A stretch of DNA of 64,000 nucleotides. Origin: Solibacillus sp040273735 (GTDB lineage Bacteria; Bacillota; Bacilli; Bacillales_A; Planococcaceae). The notes below the pieces were generated by a model, which was given only the letters and a program-made list of their open reading frames with translations, was not told the origin of the DNA and did no database searches. Positions 41,742 to 50,804 of the stretch are shown here, piece after piece. How positions within the stretch are numbered: the stretch's first letter is position 1; the number at the start of each line of letters is the position of its first letter. The position numbers and the translations under genes were made by a program. The DNA lies in NCBI RefSeq assembly GCF_040273735.1, contig NZ_JBELZM010000002.1, forward strand, positions 186,001-250,000, given 5' to 3'.

Positions 41742-43952
41742 TTGCGCAAAATTACGCAAAATCGTCAGCAAAATCCGAAGGCAAAGCAACGGGCAAGTTT
41801 AACATTTCGGATGAATGTCCTTTTCTTTTCAATATTTGTTTTATTCTCATTACTAATTTTTCGTCTAGGATATATACAAATTGTAAAAGGTGAAGATTAT
41901 GTGCGCGCATTGGAGCGTACTGAGGAAGTACGGGTGAATACAAGTGTACCCCGTGGTCGTATTTTTGACCGATATGGTCGTATTTTAGTTGATAATCAGC
42001 CAGAAAATGCGATTACATATACAAAAATGCAAACGACAAAATCCGCTGAAATGCTTGAAATTGCAGAAAAACTTGCACATATCATCGAGCAGCCGACAGA
42101 AAAAGTAACGCATCGAGATAAATTAGATTTCTGGATTTTACGGAATCCGGAAGAGGCAAAAGAAAAAGTCACACAAAAGGAAATGACGAAATTCCAACTT
42201 GAAAATGAAGATTTAGAAACGAAGGAAATCAATAAAGAATATGATCGACGAATCCGGGATCGTATTACAGATAAAGAACTGGAAGAGCTTACCGATTTTG
42301 ACTTGGAAGTTCTGGCAATTTACCGTGAAATGATGACGGGCTATAATCTATCACCGCAAATTATTAAAGGTGAGAATGTTACACCGGAAGAGTTTGCCCG
42401 AGTTTCAGAACACTTGGCAGATCTGCCTGGTGTGAATACGACAACAGATTGGAAACGCGTACGATTATCTCCATTAGCGATATTAGGTCGAACAACGGTA
42501 CCAAGTAAAGGTGTACCTAAATCAAAACTGAACCATTATTTAGCTCGTGATTATTCTCGAAACGATCGAGTTGGGGAAAGTTATTTTGAAGCACAGTATG
42601 AAGAAATATTGCAAGGTGAAAAATCGGTCGTTAAAAACATCACGAATAAAAAAGGTCAAGTAGTTGAAACGATGACGACTTTTGCGGGGGAGCCGGGTAA
42701 AGATTTAGTAACAACAATTGATGTGGAACTCCAGCAAAAAGCCGATGAAATTTTGGAAAAGTATTTATTGGAATTGAAAGCTAAAGGTGGTTCCCAATTA
42801 CTGGATCGCGGCTTTTTAGTTGCAATGAATCCAAAAACCGGCGAGCTTTTATCGGTAGTCGGTAAAAAAATTGAAAAAGATAAAGATACTGGCAAACCTT
42901 ATATTGTTGACTATTCTTACGGTACATTTACGTCTGCATATGAAGCAGGGTCAACTGTAAAAGCAGCAACCGTCCTAATGGGATACAATGAAGAAGTTAT
43001 TAAGCCGGGAACTGTCATGCTCGATTCACCAATGCGAATCGGGAATATTACTTTAAATACACTATTCAACAAGAATGGTAGTGTCATGGTGGATGATTTG
43101 ACGGCATTAGAGCGTTCATCAAACGTCTATATGTTCAAAATTGCGATGGGTATTGGCGGTCGTACGTATTCGCCTGGTATGCGATTTAGTTTAGCATCAG
43201 GTACATTGCAGACAATGCGAAATGAATATGCACAGTTCGGACTAGGTGTACCAACAGGGGTTGACCTTCCGGGTGAATCAACCGGCTATCAGGCTGACCC
43301 GGATACCGATGTAAAACTATTGAACTTGGCAATCGGTCAGTTTGATACGTATACGACGATGCAATTGGCACAATATATTTCAACAATTGCAAACGGTGGT
43401 TACCGTATCCAACCGAGAATGCTTAAAGAAATTCGCAACCCATCTAAAGATGGAGAATATTTAGGGCAAGTTGTGGAAGAAGTAACACCTAAAATATTAA
43501 ACAAAATCGAAAACAGCCAACAGGAAATTGATCATGTTAAAGAAGGGTTGCGCCGTGTTTACTTCGGTACGAATGGTTCTGCCCGTCGTCAATTTGAAAC
43601 AGCAGACTATACGGCTGGTGGTAAAACTGGTACTGCCGAGGTAGTTTACTATGGACCGCAGCGTGATAAATGGAAAACAAACACGATCAATATCGTCCAT
43701 GTAGGTTTTGCTCCATACGATGACCCGGAGATTGCCTATGCAGTTATTTATCCATGGGCAACGACGAACTTTAACAATAACTATTTACCACAGGCGAATT
43801 TGACGGCCCGTGAACTAGTAGATGCATATTTTGAGTTGAAAAACAAATATGCGGATGAGGGCTTATCTACAAGTAAAGTAGAAAAACCGATCATTAAGCA
43901 TTCTGATGAAAAGCTGGATGAGGACGAAGAAGTCGAAACAGTAAATGAATAA
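41742..43952 (+). CDS. pbpA: Penicillin-binding protein 2A-type transpeptidase PbpA
   Basis: Class B PBP that cross-links peptidoglycan for side-wall growth. One membrane anchor (MNVLFFSIFVLFSLLIFRLGYIQ), a PBP dimer/pedestal domain starting SVPRGRIFDRYGRILVDN, then the transpeptidase with SxxK (GSTVK), SSN and KTG (GGKTGTAE). 736 residues. TTG at 41742 is chosen because GGGGAAG lies 7 bases upstream; the upstream ATG would place that site inside the gene. Between sodA and pstS, as in B. subtilis. C-terminal tail is acidic. Confidence 0.93.
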   Translation: MRKITQNRQQNPKAKQRASLTFRMNVLFFSIFVLFSLLIFRLGYIQIVKGEDYVRALERTEEVRVNTSVPRGRIFDRYGRILVDNQPENAITYTKMQTTKSAEMLEIAEKLAHIIEQPTEKVTHRDKLDFWILRNPEEAKEKVTQKEMTKFQLENEDLETKEINKEYDRRIRDRITDKELEELTDFDLEVLAIYREMMTGYNLSPQIIKGENVTPEEFARVSEHLADLPGVNTTTDWKRVRLSPLAILGRTTVPSKGVPKSKLNHYLARDYSRNDRVGESYFEAQYEEILQGEKSVVKNITNKKGQVVETMTTFAGEPGKDLVTTIDVELQQKADEILEKYLLELKAKGGSQLLDRGFLVAMNPKTGELLSVVGKKIEKDKDTGKPYIVDYSYGTFTSAYEAGSTVKAATVLMGYNEEVIKPGTVMLDSPMRIGNITLNTLFNKNGSVMVDDLTALERSSNVYMFKIAMGIGGRTYSPGMRFSLASGTLQTMRNEYAQFGLGVPTGVDLPGESTGYQADPDTDVKLLNLAIGQFDTYTTMQLAQYISTIANGGYRIQPRMLKEIRNPSKDGEYLGQVVEEVTPKILNKIENSQQEIDHVKEGLRRVYFGTNGSARRQFETADYTAGGKTGTAEVVYYGPQRDKWKTNTINIVHVGFAPYDDPEIAYAVIYPWATTNFNNNYLPQANLTARELVDAYFELKNKYADEGLSTSKVEKPIIKHSDEKLDEDEEVETVNE

Positions 43953-43959
43953 AATAAAG

Positions 43960-43990
43960 ATCCCGTAGTTTCTAGCTACGGGATTTTTTT
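43960..43990 (+). terminator. Intrinsic terminator after pbpA
   Basis: Perfect 9-bp ATCCCGTAG/CTACGGGAT stem, 7-base loop, T-tract. Confidence 0.88.
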
Positions 43991-44004
43991 AAGGGGAAGA
44001 TTCG

Positions 44005-44418
44005 ATGAGGAAGAAAATCATACATATTGTCGTCATCCTAGGTGCCTTAAGTAATGCAGCGATTTTAGCATTTATGGACATGCCGGCGTGGCTCATAATT
44101 TTAATGTCGGTTATATATATCGTTATTTTTGAAGGGCTCCTGCTCGTCCTGGAACCACGGTTAGTCCGTGCCGAACGTGAACGGAATGTTAAAGCCTTTC
44201 CTTTTTTACGGGAGCTGGTCGATGCTAAAAAAGCGACGGTTACTTTGCGGGATGGTTCCGTATTATATAATGCTACGTTTGAAGGCTATGCCCATCCAAA
44301 AGATGCAAAAACAATTTTACTTTATGTACATAAAGTAAAGACGAAAAAGGAAAAGCCGACATTTACAGAACATTCTATTAAACTTGTAAACATAAAAAGC
44401 GTGAAAAAGATTCAATAA
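44005..44418 (+). CDS. Small membrane protein of unknown function
   Basis: 137 residues: two N-terminal membrane helices (IIHIVVILGALSNAAILAFM and WLIILMSVIYIVIFEGLLLVL), then a soluble basic domain with EPRLVRAERERNVKAFPFLREL and a beta-rich end. I recognise no family. It lies between two terminators, so it is likely its own unit or depends on read-through from pbpA (14 bases after that hairpin). Confidence 0.7.
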   Translation: MRKKIIHIVVILGALSNAAILAFMDMPAWLIILMSVIYIVIFEGLLLVLEPRLVRAERERNVKAFPFLRELVDAKKATVTLRDGSVLYNATFEGYAHPKDAKTILLYVHKVKTKKEKPTFTEHSIKLVNIKSVKKIQ

Positions 44419-44429
44419 GAAGAAAATGA

Positions 44430-44466
44430 GACAATTTGCAGAGAGCTACCGTAAATTGTCTTTTTT
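44430..44466 (+). terminator. Intrinsic terminator before the pst promoter
   Basis: GACAATTT/AAATTGTC stem, 15-base loop, six T residues. Confidence 0.75.
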
Positions 44467-44467
44467 A

Positions 44468-44506
44468 TTTACAAAGCTTTACATTCAATTAACGGCTGAA
44501 TTATAT
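44468..44506 (+). promoter_or_regulatory. PHO-box array (PhoP binding) of the pst operon
   Basis: TTTACA (44468), TTTACA (44478), TTAACG (44489) and TTATAT (44501), at 10-12-base intervals. B. subtilis PhoP binds direct repeats of TT(A/T/C)ACA with about 11-base period, so at least three units fit well. A possible -10 (TATAGT) is at 44526. Confidence 0.7.
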
Positions 44507-44577
44507 AAGCTTAATAAATTGTCTCTATAGTTGGAAATGTAAGAAAAACATCTATTAAACAAGCGGAGGAATTACAA

Positions 44578-45549
44578 ATGAAAAAGTGGCAGTACTTAAC
44601 ATCAACAGCTTTACTAGGTTCAGCAATTCTTTTAGGAGCATGTGGCGGAGAAGAAAATAGTGATGAAACGTCAACTTCAGCACAAACAAACACAGAACAA
44701 GCAGAAGCTGGCAGCGCACAATTAACAGGTAACGTAGTAGGCGATGGTTCATCAACAGTTGCTCCAATTACAGAAGCGTTAGTTGAAGAATACGCGGCGG
44801 TACAAAAAGATGTACGCGTAGCAGTTGGTGTATCTGGTACAGGCGGCGGATTCGAAAAATTCATCAATGGTGAAACGGATTTCTCAAACGCTTCTCGTCC
44901 AATCAAAGATACTGAAATGGAAGAGCTTAAAAATGCAGGAGTAGAATATACAGAATTTGAACTTGCTTACGATGGTTTATCAGTAGTTGTACATCCTGAA
45001 AATACTTGGGCAAAAGATCTTACAGTTGATCAATTAAAACAGATTTGGGTTGAAGACGGTTCTACGAAAAAATGGTCTGATATTGATCCTTCATGGCCGG
45101 ATGAAGAAATCGTATTCTACTCACCAGGTTCTGACTCAGGTACGTATGATTACTTCGATGAGATCATTTTAGATGGTGAAGACATTGTTAAATCGGCAAC
45201 ATTATCTGAAGATGACAACGTGTTAGTACAAGGTGTAACAGCAGACAAAAATGCAATCGGCTATTTCGGTTATGCGTACTATCTTGAAAATAAAGACAAA
45301 TTACAAGTTGTAACGGTAGACGGAGTGGAACCGACAAACGAAACAATCGAATCAGGTGAATATTCTCCATTATCACGTCCACTATTCGTTTATGTGAAAA
45401 ACAGTGCAGTTAAAGACAATGAAGCTACATATGACTTCATGAAGTTCACACTTGAAAACGCTGGTGAAATGGCAGAAGTAGTAGGTTATGTTAGCCTGCC
45501 AGATGAAAAGTATGAAGAAGCTCTAAAAGAGTTGGAAACACTAAAATAA
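44578..45549 (+). CDS. pstS: Phosphate-binding lipoprotein PstS
   Basis: Extracellular phosphate receptor of the Pst importer. Lipoprotein signal with LLGAC (Cys at 22), an acidic Ser/Thr-rich spacer, then the PBP-like domain: VVGDGSSTVAPIT, VGVSGTGGGFEKF, FSNASRPI and PGSDSGTYDYF, which contact phosphate. 323 residues. Behind the PHO boxes, so induced at low phosphate. Confidence 0.96.
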   Translation: MKKWQYLTSTALLGSAILLGACGGEENSDETSTSAQTNTEQAEAGSAQLTGNVVGDGSSTVAPITEALVEEYAAVQKDVRVAVGVSGTGGGFEKFINGETDFSNASRPIKDTEMEELKNAGVEYTEFELAYDGLSVVVHPENTWAKDLTVDQLKQIWVEDGSTKKWSDIDPSWPDEEIVFYSPGSDSGTYDYFDEIILDGEDIVKSATLSEDDNVLVQGVTADKNAIGYFGYAYYLENKDKLQVVTVDGVEPTNETIESGEYSPLSRPLFVYVKNSAVKDNEATYDFMKFTLENAGEMAEVVGYVSLPDEKYEEALKELETLK

Positions 45550-45564
45550 TTTCGATGTTTAATA

Positions 45565-45598
45565 GTGTGGGGTGGCTCTCATGCCCCACACATTTTTT
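45565..45598 (+). terminator. Terminator-like hairpin between pstS and pstC
   Basis: Perfect 8-bp GTGTGGGG/CCCCACAC stem and ATTTTTT. It should let part of the transcripts stop after pstS, giving more PstS than permease. Confidence 0.75.
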
Positions 45599-45654
45599 AA
45601 TTCTGAAAATTGATCGATTTAATTTATATAGATGACTGGAAGGAGTTTTCGCAC

Positions 45655-46599
45655 ATGGCTCTTAAACAACAGGAGCAAGTAAGTGTCCAACAATTAATCG
45701 AGCGTTCGCGCAATCGCAAAGGAAAGAAAGTAATCGAAAAGTTAGTACCGATGGGGTTATTTCTAGCAGCGACGATTTCGGTTCTTACGACGTTTGGGAT
45801 TGTATTTACACTGATATTCGAGACATTCGAATTCTTTACGCGAGTGTCGATTACAGATTATTTATTTGGTACAGAATGGCTGCCGTTCTCAGGTAAGGAG
45901 CCGTTGTATGGAATATTACCATTAATATTCGGGACATTTAAAATTACACTGATTGCTATTATTGTAGCAGTACCATTCGGTTTAGGCGCTGCCATTTATC
46001 TGAGTGAATATGCATCAGAACGTGTACGAAAAATCATTAAACCGATTTTAGAAGTACTTGCAGGAGTACCGACAATTGTTTACGGGTTCTTTGCCTTAAC
46101 TTTCATTACACCGATATTACAGGGATTTATTCCCGATCTGAAAATTTTCAATGCAATCAGCCCTGGTATCGTTGTCGGAATCATGATACTTCCAATGATC
46201 ACATCCATGTCCGAAGATGCGATGAGCTCAGTTCCACGGTCGATTCGTGAAGGTGCGTTAGGTTTAGGTGCAACAAAATTCGAAGTGGCAGTTAAAGTTG
46301 TTCTGCCAGCAGCATTATCAGGAATTGTCGCCTCTGTCGTATTAGGTATTTCCCGGGCAATAGGTGAGACGATGATTGTTTCCTTGGCAGGGGGATCTAC
46401 ACCAAAATTCGACTTTGGCTTTACTGATTCGATTCAAACGATGACAGCCTATATTGTGCAAGTTACGACAGGTGATGCCGGTTATGGTACAACAATTTAC
46501 TACTCAATTTACGCTGTAGGATTCACGTTGTTTATTTTCACGTTAGCGATGAATTTACTCGCAACGTATATTTCAAAACGCTTCCGAGAGGAGTATTAA
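45655..46599 (+). CDS. pstC: Phosphate ABC transporter permease PstC
   Basis: Membrane permease of about six helices, 314 residues. LFGTEWLPFSGKEPLYGILPLIFGTFKIT region split by helices, EAA loop REGALGLGATKFEVAVKVVLPAA. ATG at 45655 follows AAGGAG; the longer in-frame extension upstream has no site. The stop is followed after one base by pstA. Confidence 0.94.
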   Translation: MALKQQEQVSVQQLIERSRNRKGKKVIEKLVPMGLFLAATISVLTTFGIVFTLIFETFEFFTRVSITDYLFGTEWLPFSGKEPLYGILPLIFGTFKITLIAIIVAVPFGLGAAIYLSEYASERVRKIIKPILEVLAGVPTIVYGFFALTFITPILQGFIPDLKIFNAISPGIVVGIMILPMITSMSEDAMSSVPRSIREGALGLGATKFEVAVKVVLPAALSGIVASVVLGISRAIGETMIVSLAGGSTPKFDFGFTDSIQTMTAYIVQVTTGDAGYGTTIYYSIYAVGFTLFIFTLAMNLLATYISKRFREEY

Positions 46600-46600
46600 T

Positions 46601-47479
46601 ATGCGCTATATTCAAGAAGATTTAGTGATGAAGCGAATGAATAAACGCCTCATTTCAAATAAAATATGGAAAATAATTTTTATTCTTGCCACAAGTTTTG
46701 CGCTTGTTTCATTAGGCATGTTGCTTTATCGAATTTTGACACAGGGACTCGGTTTTTTAGATATAAATTTCATTACAAACTTCGCCTCGCGTATTCCTGA
46801 AAATGCAGGGATTAAAGCAGCATTGGTTGGATCTTTATGGCTGATGAGTGTAGTTGCTCCTGTTTCAATCATTTTAGGGGTGAGTACAGCGTTATATTTG
46901 GAAGAATACGCAAAGCAAAATAAATTGAATGACTTTATCCGGATAAATATTTCTAACTTGGCAGGGGTACCTTCAATTGTTTTCGGTTTACTAGGGTTAA
47001 CAATTTTCGTACGATTGTTTGGCTTCGAAAAAAGTATTCTGGCGGCCGGATTGACGATGAGTCTACTAATATTGCCGGTTATTATCGTAGCGGCACAAGA
47101 AGCTATCCGCGCGGTACCAAATGAACAGCGGGAAGCTTCATACGGAATGGGTGCGACGAAATGGCAAACGATTGTCCGTGTCGTGCTGCCGGCTGCTATT
47201 CCAGGAATATTGACAGGTAGTATTTTAGCGTTATCCCGAGCAATTGGTGAAACAGCACCATTAGTAGTAATCGGAATTCCAGTGATATTACAATTTTTAC
47301 CAACAGGTTATCTCGATACATTTACCGCATTGCCGATGCAGATTTTCGACTGGGCAAAACGTCCGCAAGAAGCTTTCCAGTATGTGGCATCTGCAGGAAT
47401 CATCGTATTAATGATTTTCCTATTAACGATGAATTCCATTGCAATATTTATTCGAAATAAATTCCAAAAACGATATTAG
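46601..47479 (+). CDS. pstA: Phosphate ABC transporter permease PstA
   Basis: Second permease, 292 residues: ILTQGLGFLDINFITNF, an SNLAGVPSIVFGLLGL segment and the EAA loop REASYGMGATKWQTIVRVVLPAA. Its GAGGAG ribosome site lies inside the end of pstC, indicating coupling. Confidence 0.94.
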   Translation: MRYIQEDLVMKRMNKRLISNKIWKIIFILATSFALVSLGMLLYRILTQGLGFLDINFITNFASRIPENAGIKAALVGSLWLMSVVAPVSIILGVSTALYLEEYAKQNKLNDFIRINISNLAGVPSIVFGLLGLTIFVRLFGFEKSILAAGLTMSLLILPVIIVAAQEAIRAVPNEQREASYGMGATKWQTIVRVVLPAAIPGILTGSILALSRAIGETAPLVVIGIPVILQFLPTGYLDTFTALPMQIFDWAKRPQEAFQYVASAGIIVLMIFLLTMNSIAIFIRNKFQKRY

Positions 47480-47491
47480 GAGTGAAATGGA

Positions 47492-48307
47492 ATGGTTCAA
47501 CTATTAACGAAAAATAAAGTACGTCAACCTGTAATGGGCCACGAACCGAATCAAGCGAATGTCATGCAGTCTAATAACTTTAATTTATGGTATGGGGATC
47601 ACCATGCTTTAAAAGATATCAATCTGGAAATGAAGGAAAATGAAGTAACGGCAATTATCGGTCCTTCTGGATGCGGTAAATCGACTTATATAAAAGCATT
47701 AAATCGTATGGTCGAACTTGTTCCAATCGTACGTACATCAGGGGAAATCAATTACCGCGGCCGCAATATTTTTTCAAACGGCTATGAAGTGGAAGAACTT
47801 CGCACGAAAGTCGGTATGGTGTTCCAAAAACCGAACCCGTTTCCGAAATCAATTTATGATAATATCGCATATGGACCACGTATTCACGGTATTAAAAACA
47901 AAAAAATTCTGGATGAAATTGTAGAAAAGTCACTGCGTGGTGCAACTATCTGGGATGAGGTAAAAGACCGCTTAAACCAGAATGCCTATGGTTTATCAGG
48001 TGGTCAGCAGCAACGTATTTGTATCGCACGCTGCTTGGCGATCGAACCGGATGTCATTTTAATGGATGAGCCGACATCAGCGCTTGATCCGATTTCGACA
48101 TTAAAAGTGGAAGAGCTTGTACAGCAGATGAAAGAACAGTACTCGATCGTAATCGTTACACATAATATGCAGCAGGCAGCACGTATTTCCGATAAAACCG
48201 CCTTCTTCCTGAATGGGGAAGTAGTAGAGTTTGATAAGACAGATATCATTTTCTCGACACCGTCAGATCAGCGCACCGAAGACTATATTTCCGGCAGATT
48301 TGGATAA
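47492..48307 (+). CDS. pstB: Phosphate ABC transporter ATPase PstB
   Basis: 271 residues: Walker A GPSGCGKST, signature LSGGQQQR, Walker B VILMDEPTSALDPIS and H-loop VTHNM. B. subtilis has two pstB copies in this operon; here there is one, immediately followed by phoU. Confidence 0.95.
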   Translation: MVQLLTKNKVRQPVMGHEPNQANVMQSNNFNLWYGDHHALKDINLEMKENEVTAIIGPSGCGKSTYIKALNRMVELVPIVRTSGEINYRGRNIFSNGYEVEELRTKVGMVFQKPNPFPKSIYDNIAYGPRIHGIKNKKILDEIVEKSLRGATIWDEVKDRLNQNAYGLSGGQQQRICIARCLAIEPDVILMDEPTSALDPISTLKVEELVQQMKEQYSIVIVTHNMQQAARISDKTAFFLNGEVVEFDKTDIIFSTPSDQRTEDYISGRFG

Positions 48308-48329
48308 TCAGAAAAGGAGAATGAAATCG

Positions 48330-48983
48330 ATGATTCGTGAACGTTTTGAACATGATTTAATAGCTGTTCAGCAAGATTTAATGGAACTTTGTGATTTAAG
48401 TATTCATTCATTACAGGAGTCTTTTAAAGCCTTTTTAAAAAAGGATATTGATTTAGCTTTACAAGTTATTGATACCGATCCGAAAATTAACCGATTGGAA
48501 GAAATAATTAATGACCGTGTAATTTTACTGATTGCAAAACAGCAGCCTGTTGCGACTGATTTACGTCGATTGATCGTTGTCATTAAAGCGGCATCGGATA
48601 TGGAGCGAATCGGAGATCATGCGGTCAATATCGCAAAGGAGTCGATACGAATCGGAAAAGCTCCGTTTGTTACGAGCGTGGAACCGATTGAGGAAATGTT
48701 CCATAAAACGACCTTAATGCTGCGCCAAATTGTCGATGCCTTTATTGAGGAAAATACAATAAAGGCCAAGGAAATTGCAAATCTTGATGATGAGGTCGAC
48801 GAATTAACAGGCAATACGCTCAGTAACTTAATGACGCTGTCCGTTTCCAACGAACATGTAGCGCAAGTGACAAGTTTATCATACGTATGCCGCTGTATCG
48901 AACGTGCGGCAGACCACGCAACAAATATTGCCGAACATTTATTCTACCTTGTAAAAGGGAAGCATTATGAACTGAATAATTAA
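48330..48983 (+). CDS. phoU: Phosphate signalling protein PhoU
   Basis: 217 residues, two three-helix PhoU repeats with the acidic metal motif in both (VIKAASDMERIGDHAVNIAKE and SYVCRCIERAADHATNIAEH). Links the Pst transporter to the phosphate sensor kinase in other bacteria. ATG at 48330 is 10 bases after AAAGGAGA; an ATG at 48321 is too close to it. B. subtilis itself lacks phoU in its pst operon, so this layout is closer to other Bacillales. Confidence 0.92.
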   Translation: MIRERFEHDLIAVQQDLMELCDLSIHSLQESFKAFLKKDIDLALQVIDTDPKINRLEEIINDRVILLIAKQQPVATDLRRLIVVIKAASDMERIGDHAVNIAKESIRIGKAPFVTSVEPIEEMFHKTTLMLRQIVDAFIEENTIKAKEIANLDDEVDELTGNTLSNLMTLSVSNEHVAQVTSLSYVCRCIERAADHATNIAEHLFYLVKGKHYELNN

Positions 48984-48990
48984 GTATTTA

Positions 48991-49027
48991 AAGTATAGGG
49001 AGGAAACTTCTTATACTTTTTGTTTTT
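48991..49027 (+). terminator. Intrinsic terminator closing the pst operon
   Basis: AAAGTATA/TATACTTT stem with a 14-base loop, then T-rich TTGTTTTTT. Confidence 0.7.
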
Positions 49028-49141
49028 TACTTTATTTCAACATTTTGTGTATGAATAATTTATGTAATGAAAGGGTACATGGTACAATAAAGGTAATTCA
49101 AATAAGTTACGTACTTATTTATGTGTAAAGGGGTAGACAGC

Positions 49142-49570
49142 ATGTTAAAAACAATTGTGTTTGACCAATTAAAGCAAGCGATGAAGAACAAAGATGCGTT
49201 AGCTAAAGGGGTATTGACTTTAGTGAAGTCCGCATTGGATGCTGCAGAAAAGGAAAAGGGCGCGGAATTGACGCCACAGGAAGAAACTGCTGTCATTAAT
49301 CGTGAAATTAAGCAGACAAACCAGTCACTGGAAGGCGCAAAGCAAGCGTACCGTTCAGACTTAATTGAAAAAGAAGAAGCGAAATTAGTTATTTTAAAAA
49401 GCTTTTTACCAAAGCAGTTAACTGAGGAAGAAATTTCAGCTGAGCTTCAGACAGCTGGTATTACTTCCGGCATGAATATGGGTGAGGCGATGAAAATTGC
49501 AAAGCCGTTACTTGATGGAAAAGCAGATGGAGCGACAATTTCAAAAGTTGTCAAAACGCTCATTTCCTAA
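49142..49570 (+). CDS. yqeY: GatB/YqeY-domain protein YqeY
   Basis: 142 residues, YqeY family: helical N-terminal half (VFDQLKQAMKNKDALAKGVLTLVKSAL) and the C-terminal GatB-tail-like subdomain (SFLPKQLTEEEI ... MGEAMKIAKPLLDGKADGATISKVVKTL). Thought to touch tRNA, function unproven. In many Bacilli it follows rpsU; here rpsU is not adjacent. ATG after AAAGGGG. Confidence 0.9.
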   Translation: MLKTIVFDQLKQAMKNKDALAKGVLTLVKSALDAAEKEKGAELTPQEETAVINREIKQTNQSLEGAKQAYRSDLIEKEEAKLVILKSFLPKQLTEEEISAELQTAGITSGMNMGEAMKIAKPLLDGKADGATISKVVKTLIS

Positions 49571-49675
49571 ATTAAAAAATCTTGGAAAAGGAGGTGTGCC
49601 CCAATTCATATGGCGGTCACGTCCTTTTCACTATATTATTTTCAATCAAAAGGAATTAGGATAGGGAGGATTAAA

Positions 49676-50239
49676 ATGACATTACATGAACAGATTAAAC
49701 TGTATGTACCTTACAATGAACAGGAAGCAAAGGATCAGGACATCATTTTACGTGCAATGGCTACTTTATCGGATGTCCTGACACGAAACAATGAAGTTCT
49801 GCATTTTACTGCGTCAGCTTTTGTGTTCAACCCGGACCGTTCACGTGTATTAATGGCTCATCATAATATTTATAATTCATGGGGCTGGATGGGCGGTCAT
49901 GCAGACGGTGATCCGGACTTATTTAATGTAGCAAAAAAAGAGCTTTTTGAAGAAGCTGGCCTTACAGAAGCAAAAGCGATACAGGAAGATATTGTTTCGC
50001 TTGATATTCTACCTGTTATCGGTCATATGAAAAAAGGGAAATATGTTGCGGCACACTTACATTTCAATGTGACTTATATATTTGAAGTCGGAGATGAAGC
50101 AACATTTAAAGCGAAGCTCGATGAAAACAGTGAAGTCGGCTGGATTGAAATGGGCGAAGTTGCTGAGAAATGTACAGAAGCGCATATGATTCCAATATAT
50201 GAGAAAATTATTGAGAAGGTAAAAAAAATCGGCTGTTAA
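49676..50239 (+). CDS. Nudix hydrolase
   Basis: 187 residues. The Nudix box reads GGHADGDPDLFNVAKKELFEEAGL: the metal-binding KELFEE core is present, but the first glutamate position of G-x5-E is a proline. The family usually cleaves nucleoside diphosphates linked to another moiety; the substrate is unknown. ATG at 49676 follows GGGAGG; a longer start is in-frame but has a poorer site. Confidence 0.85.
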   Translation: MTLHEQIKLYVPYNEQEAKDQDIILRAMATLSDVLTRNNEVLHFTASAFVFNPDRSRVLMAHHNIYNSWGWMGGHADGDPDLFNVAKKELFEEAGLTEAKAIQEDIVSLDILPVIGHMKKGKYVAAHLHFNVTYIFEVGDEATFKAKLDENSEVGWIEMGEVAEKCTEAHMIPIYEKIIEKVKKIGC

Positions 50240-50423
50240 ACGAAAAAATCAGTTGATAAGTATGTTATTTAACAATGAAGTTTTTTCATACGAAGATTTT
50301 CTGGATACAACTGGCTGATGCACAGAAAAACACAAACGATTGCTGAAAATGAAATAATTTCACAAAATTAAACAGCCGTGTGCTAAAATAACGTTGTATA
50401 AACAAAAGGGAGGCTATTTTCAA

Positions 50424-50645
50424 ATGGCGAAAAAAGTAAAAGAATATAAAATTAACCCAGACCGAGTGGAAGAAGCATTATTAATTCAAAATCGTATGCT
50501 TATTGAATTATTCGTTCAAGTTTTAGATGAGCAACTAGTAATTGAACGTCCTGTCTTACACGAACGTTTAGAAAACTTAATCGAGCTTTCAAATAACGAT
50601 CGTGATTTGAAAGATACTTTACACGCTTTAACTCAAAAATTATAA
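50424..50645 (+). CDS. Small cytosolic protein of unknown function
   Basis: 73 residues, basic N-terminus (AKKVKEYKINPDRVEEAL) then helical (LIQNRMLIELFVQVLDEQLVI ... LIELSNNDRDLKDTLHALTQKL). No family recognised. Strong AAGGGAGG site 11 bases before the ATG and a strong terminator after, so it is a real, separately transcribed gene. Codon use looks like that of an expressed gene. Confidence 0.75.
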   Translation: MAKKVKEYKINPDRVEEALLIQNRMLIELFVQVLDEQLVIERPVLHERLENLIELSNNDRDLKDTLHALTQKL

Positions 50646-50666
50646 TTACATACATTTATGTGTGGC

Positions 50667-50695
50667 GCGGTATCCTAGAGATACCGCTTTTTTTT
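50667..50695 (+). terminator. Intrinsic terminator
   Basis: Perfect 8-bp GCGGTATC/GATACCGC stem, 5-base loop, eight T residues. Confidence 0.92.
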
Positions 50696-50804
50696 ATACA
50701 GAAAAACACGAATACTATTCGCGTGCAGTTTAAATTACTACTTTTTAATATTGATTTTCGCTATACTATCGGTATTGATTTGAAAACAGATGGAGGGGTT
50801 TCAC

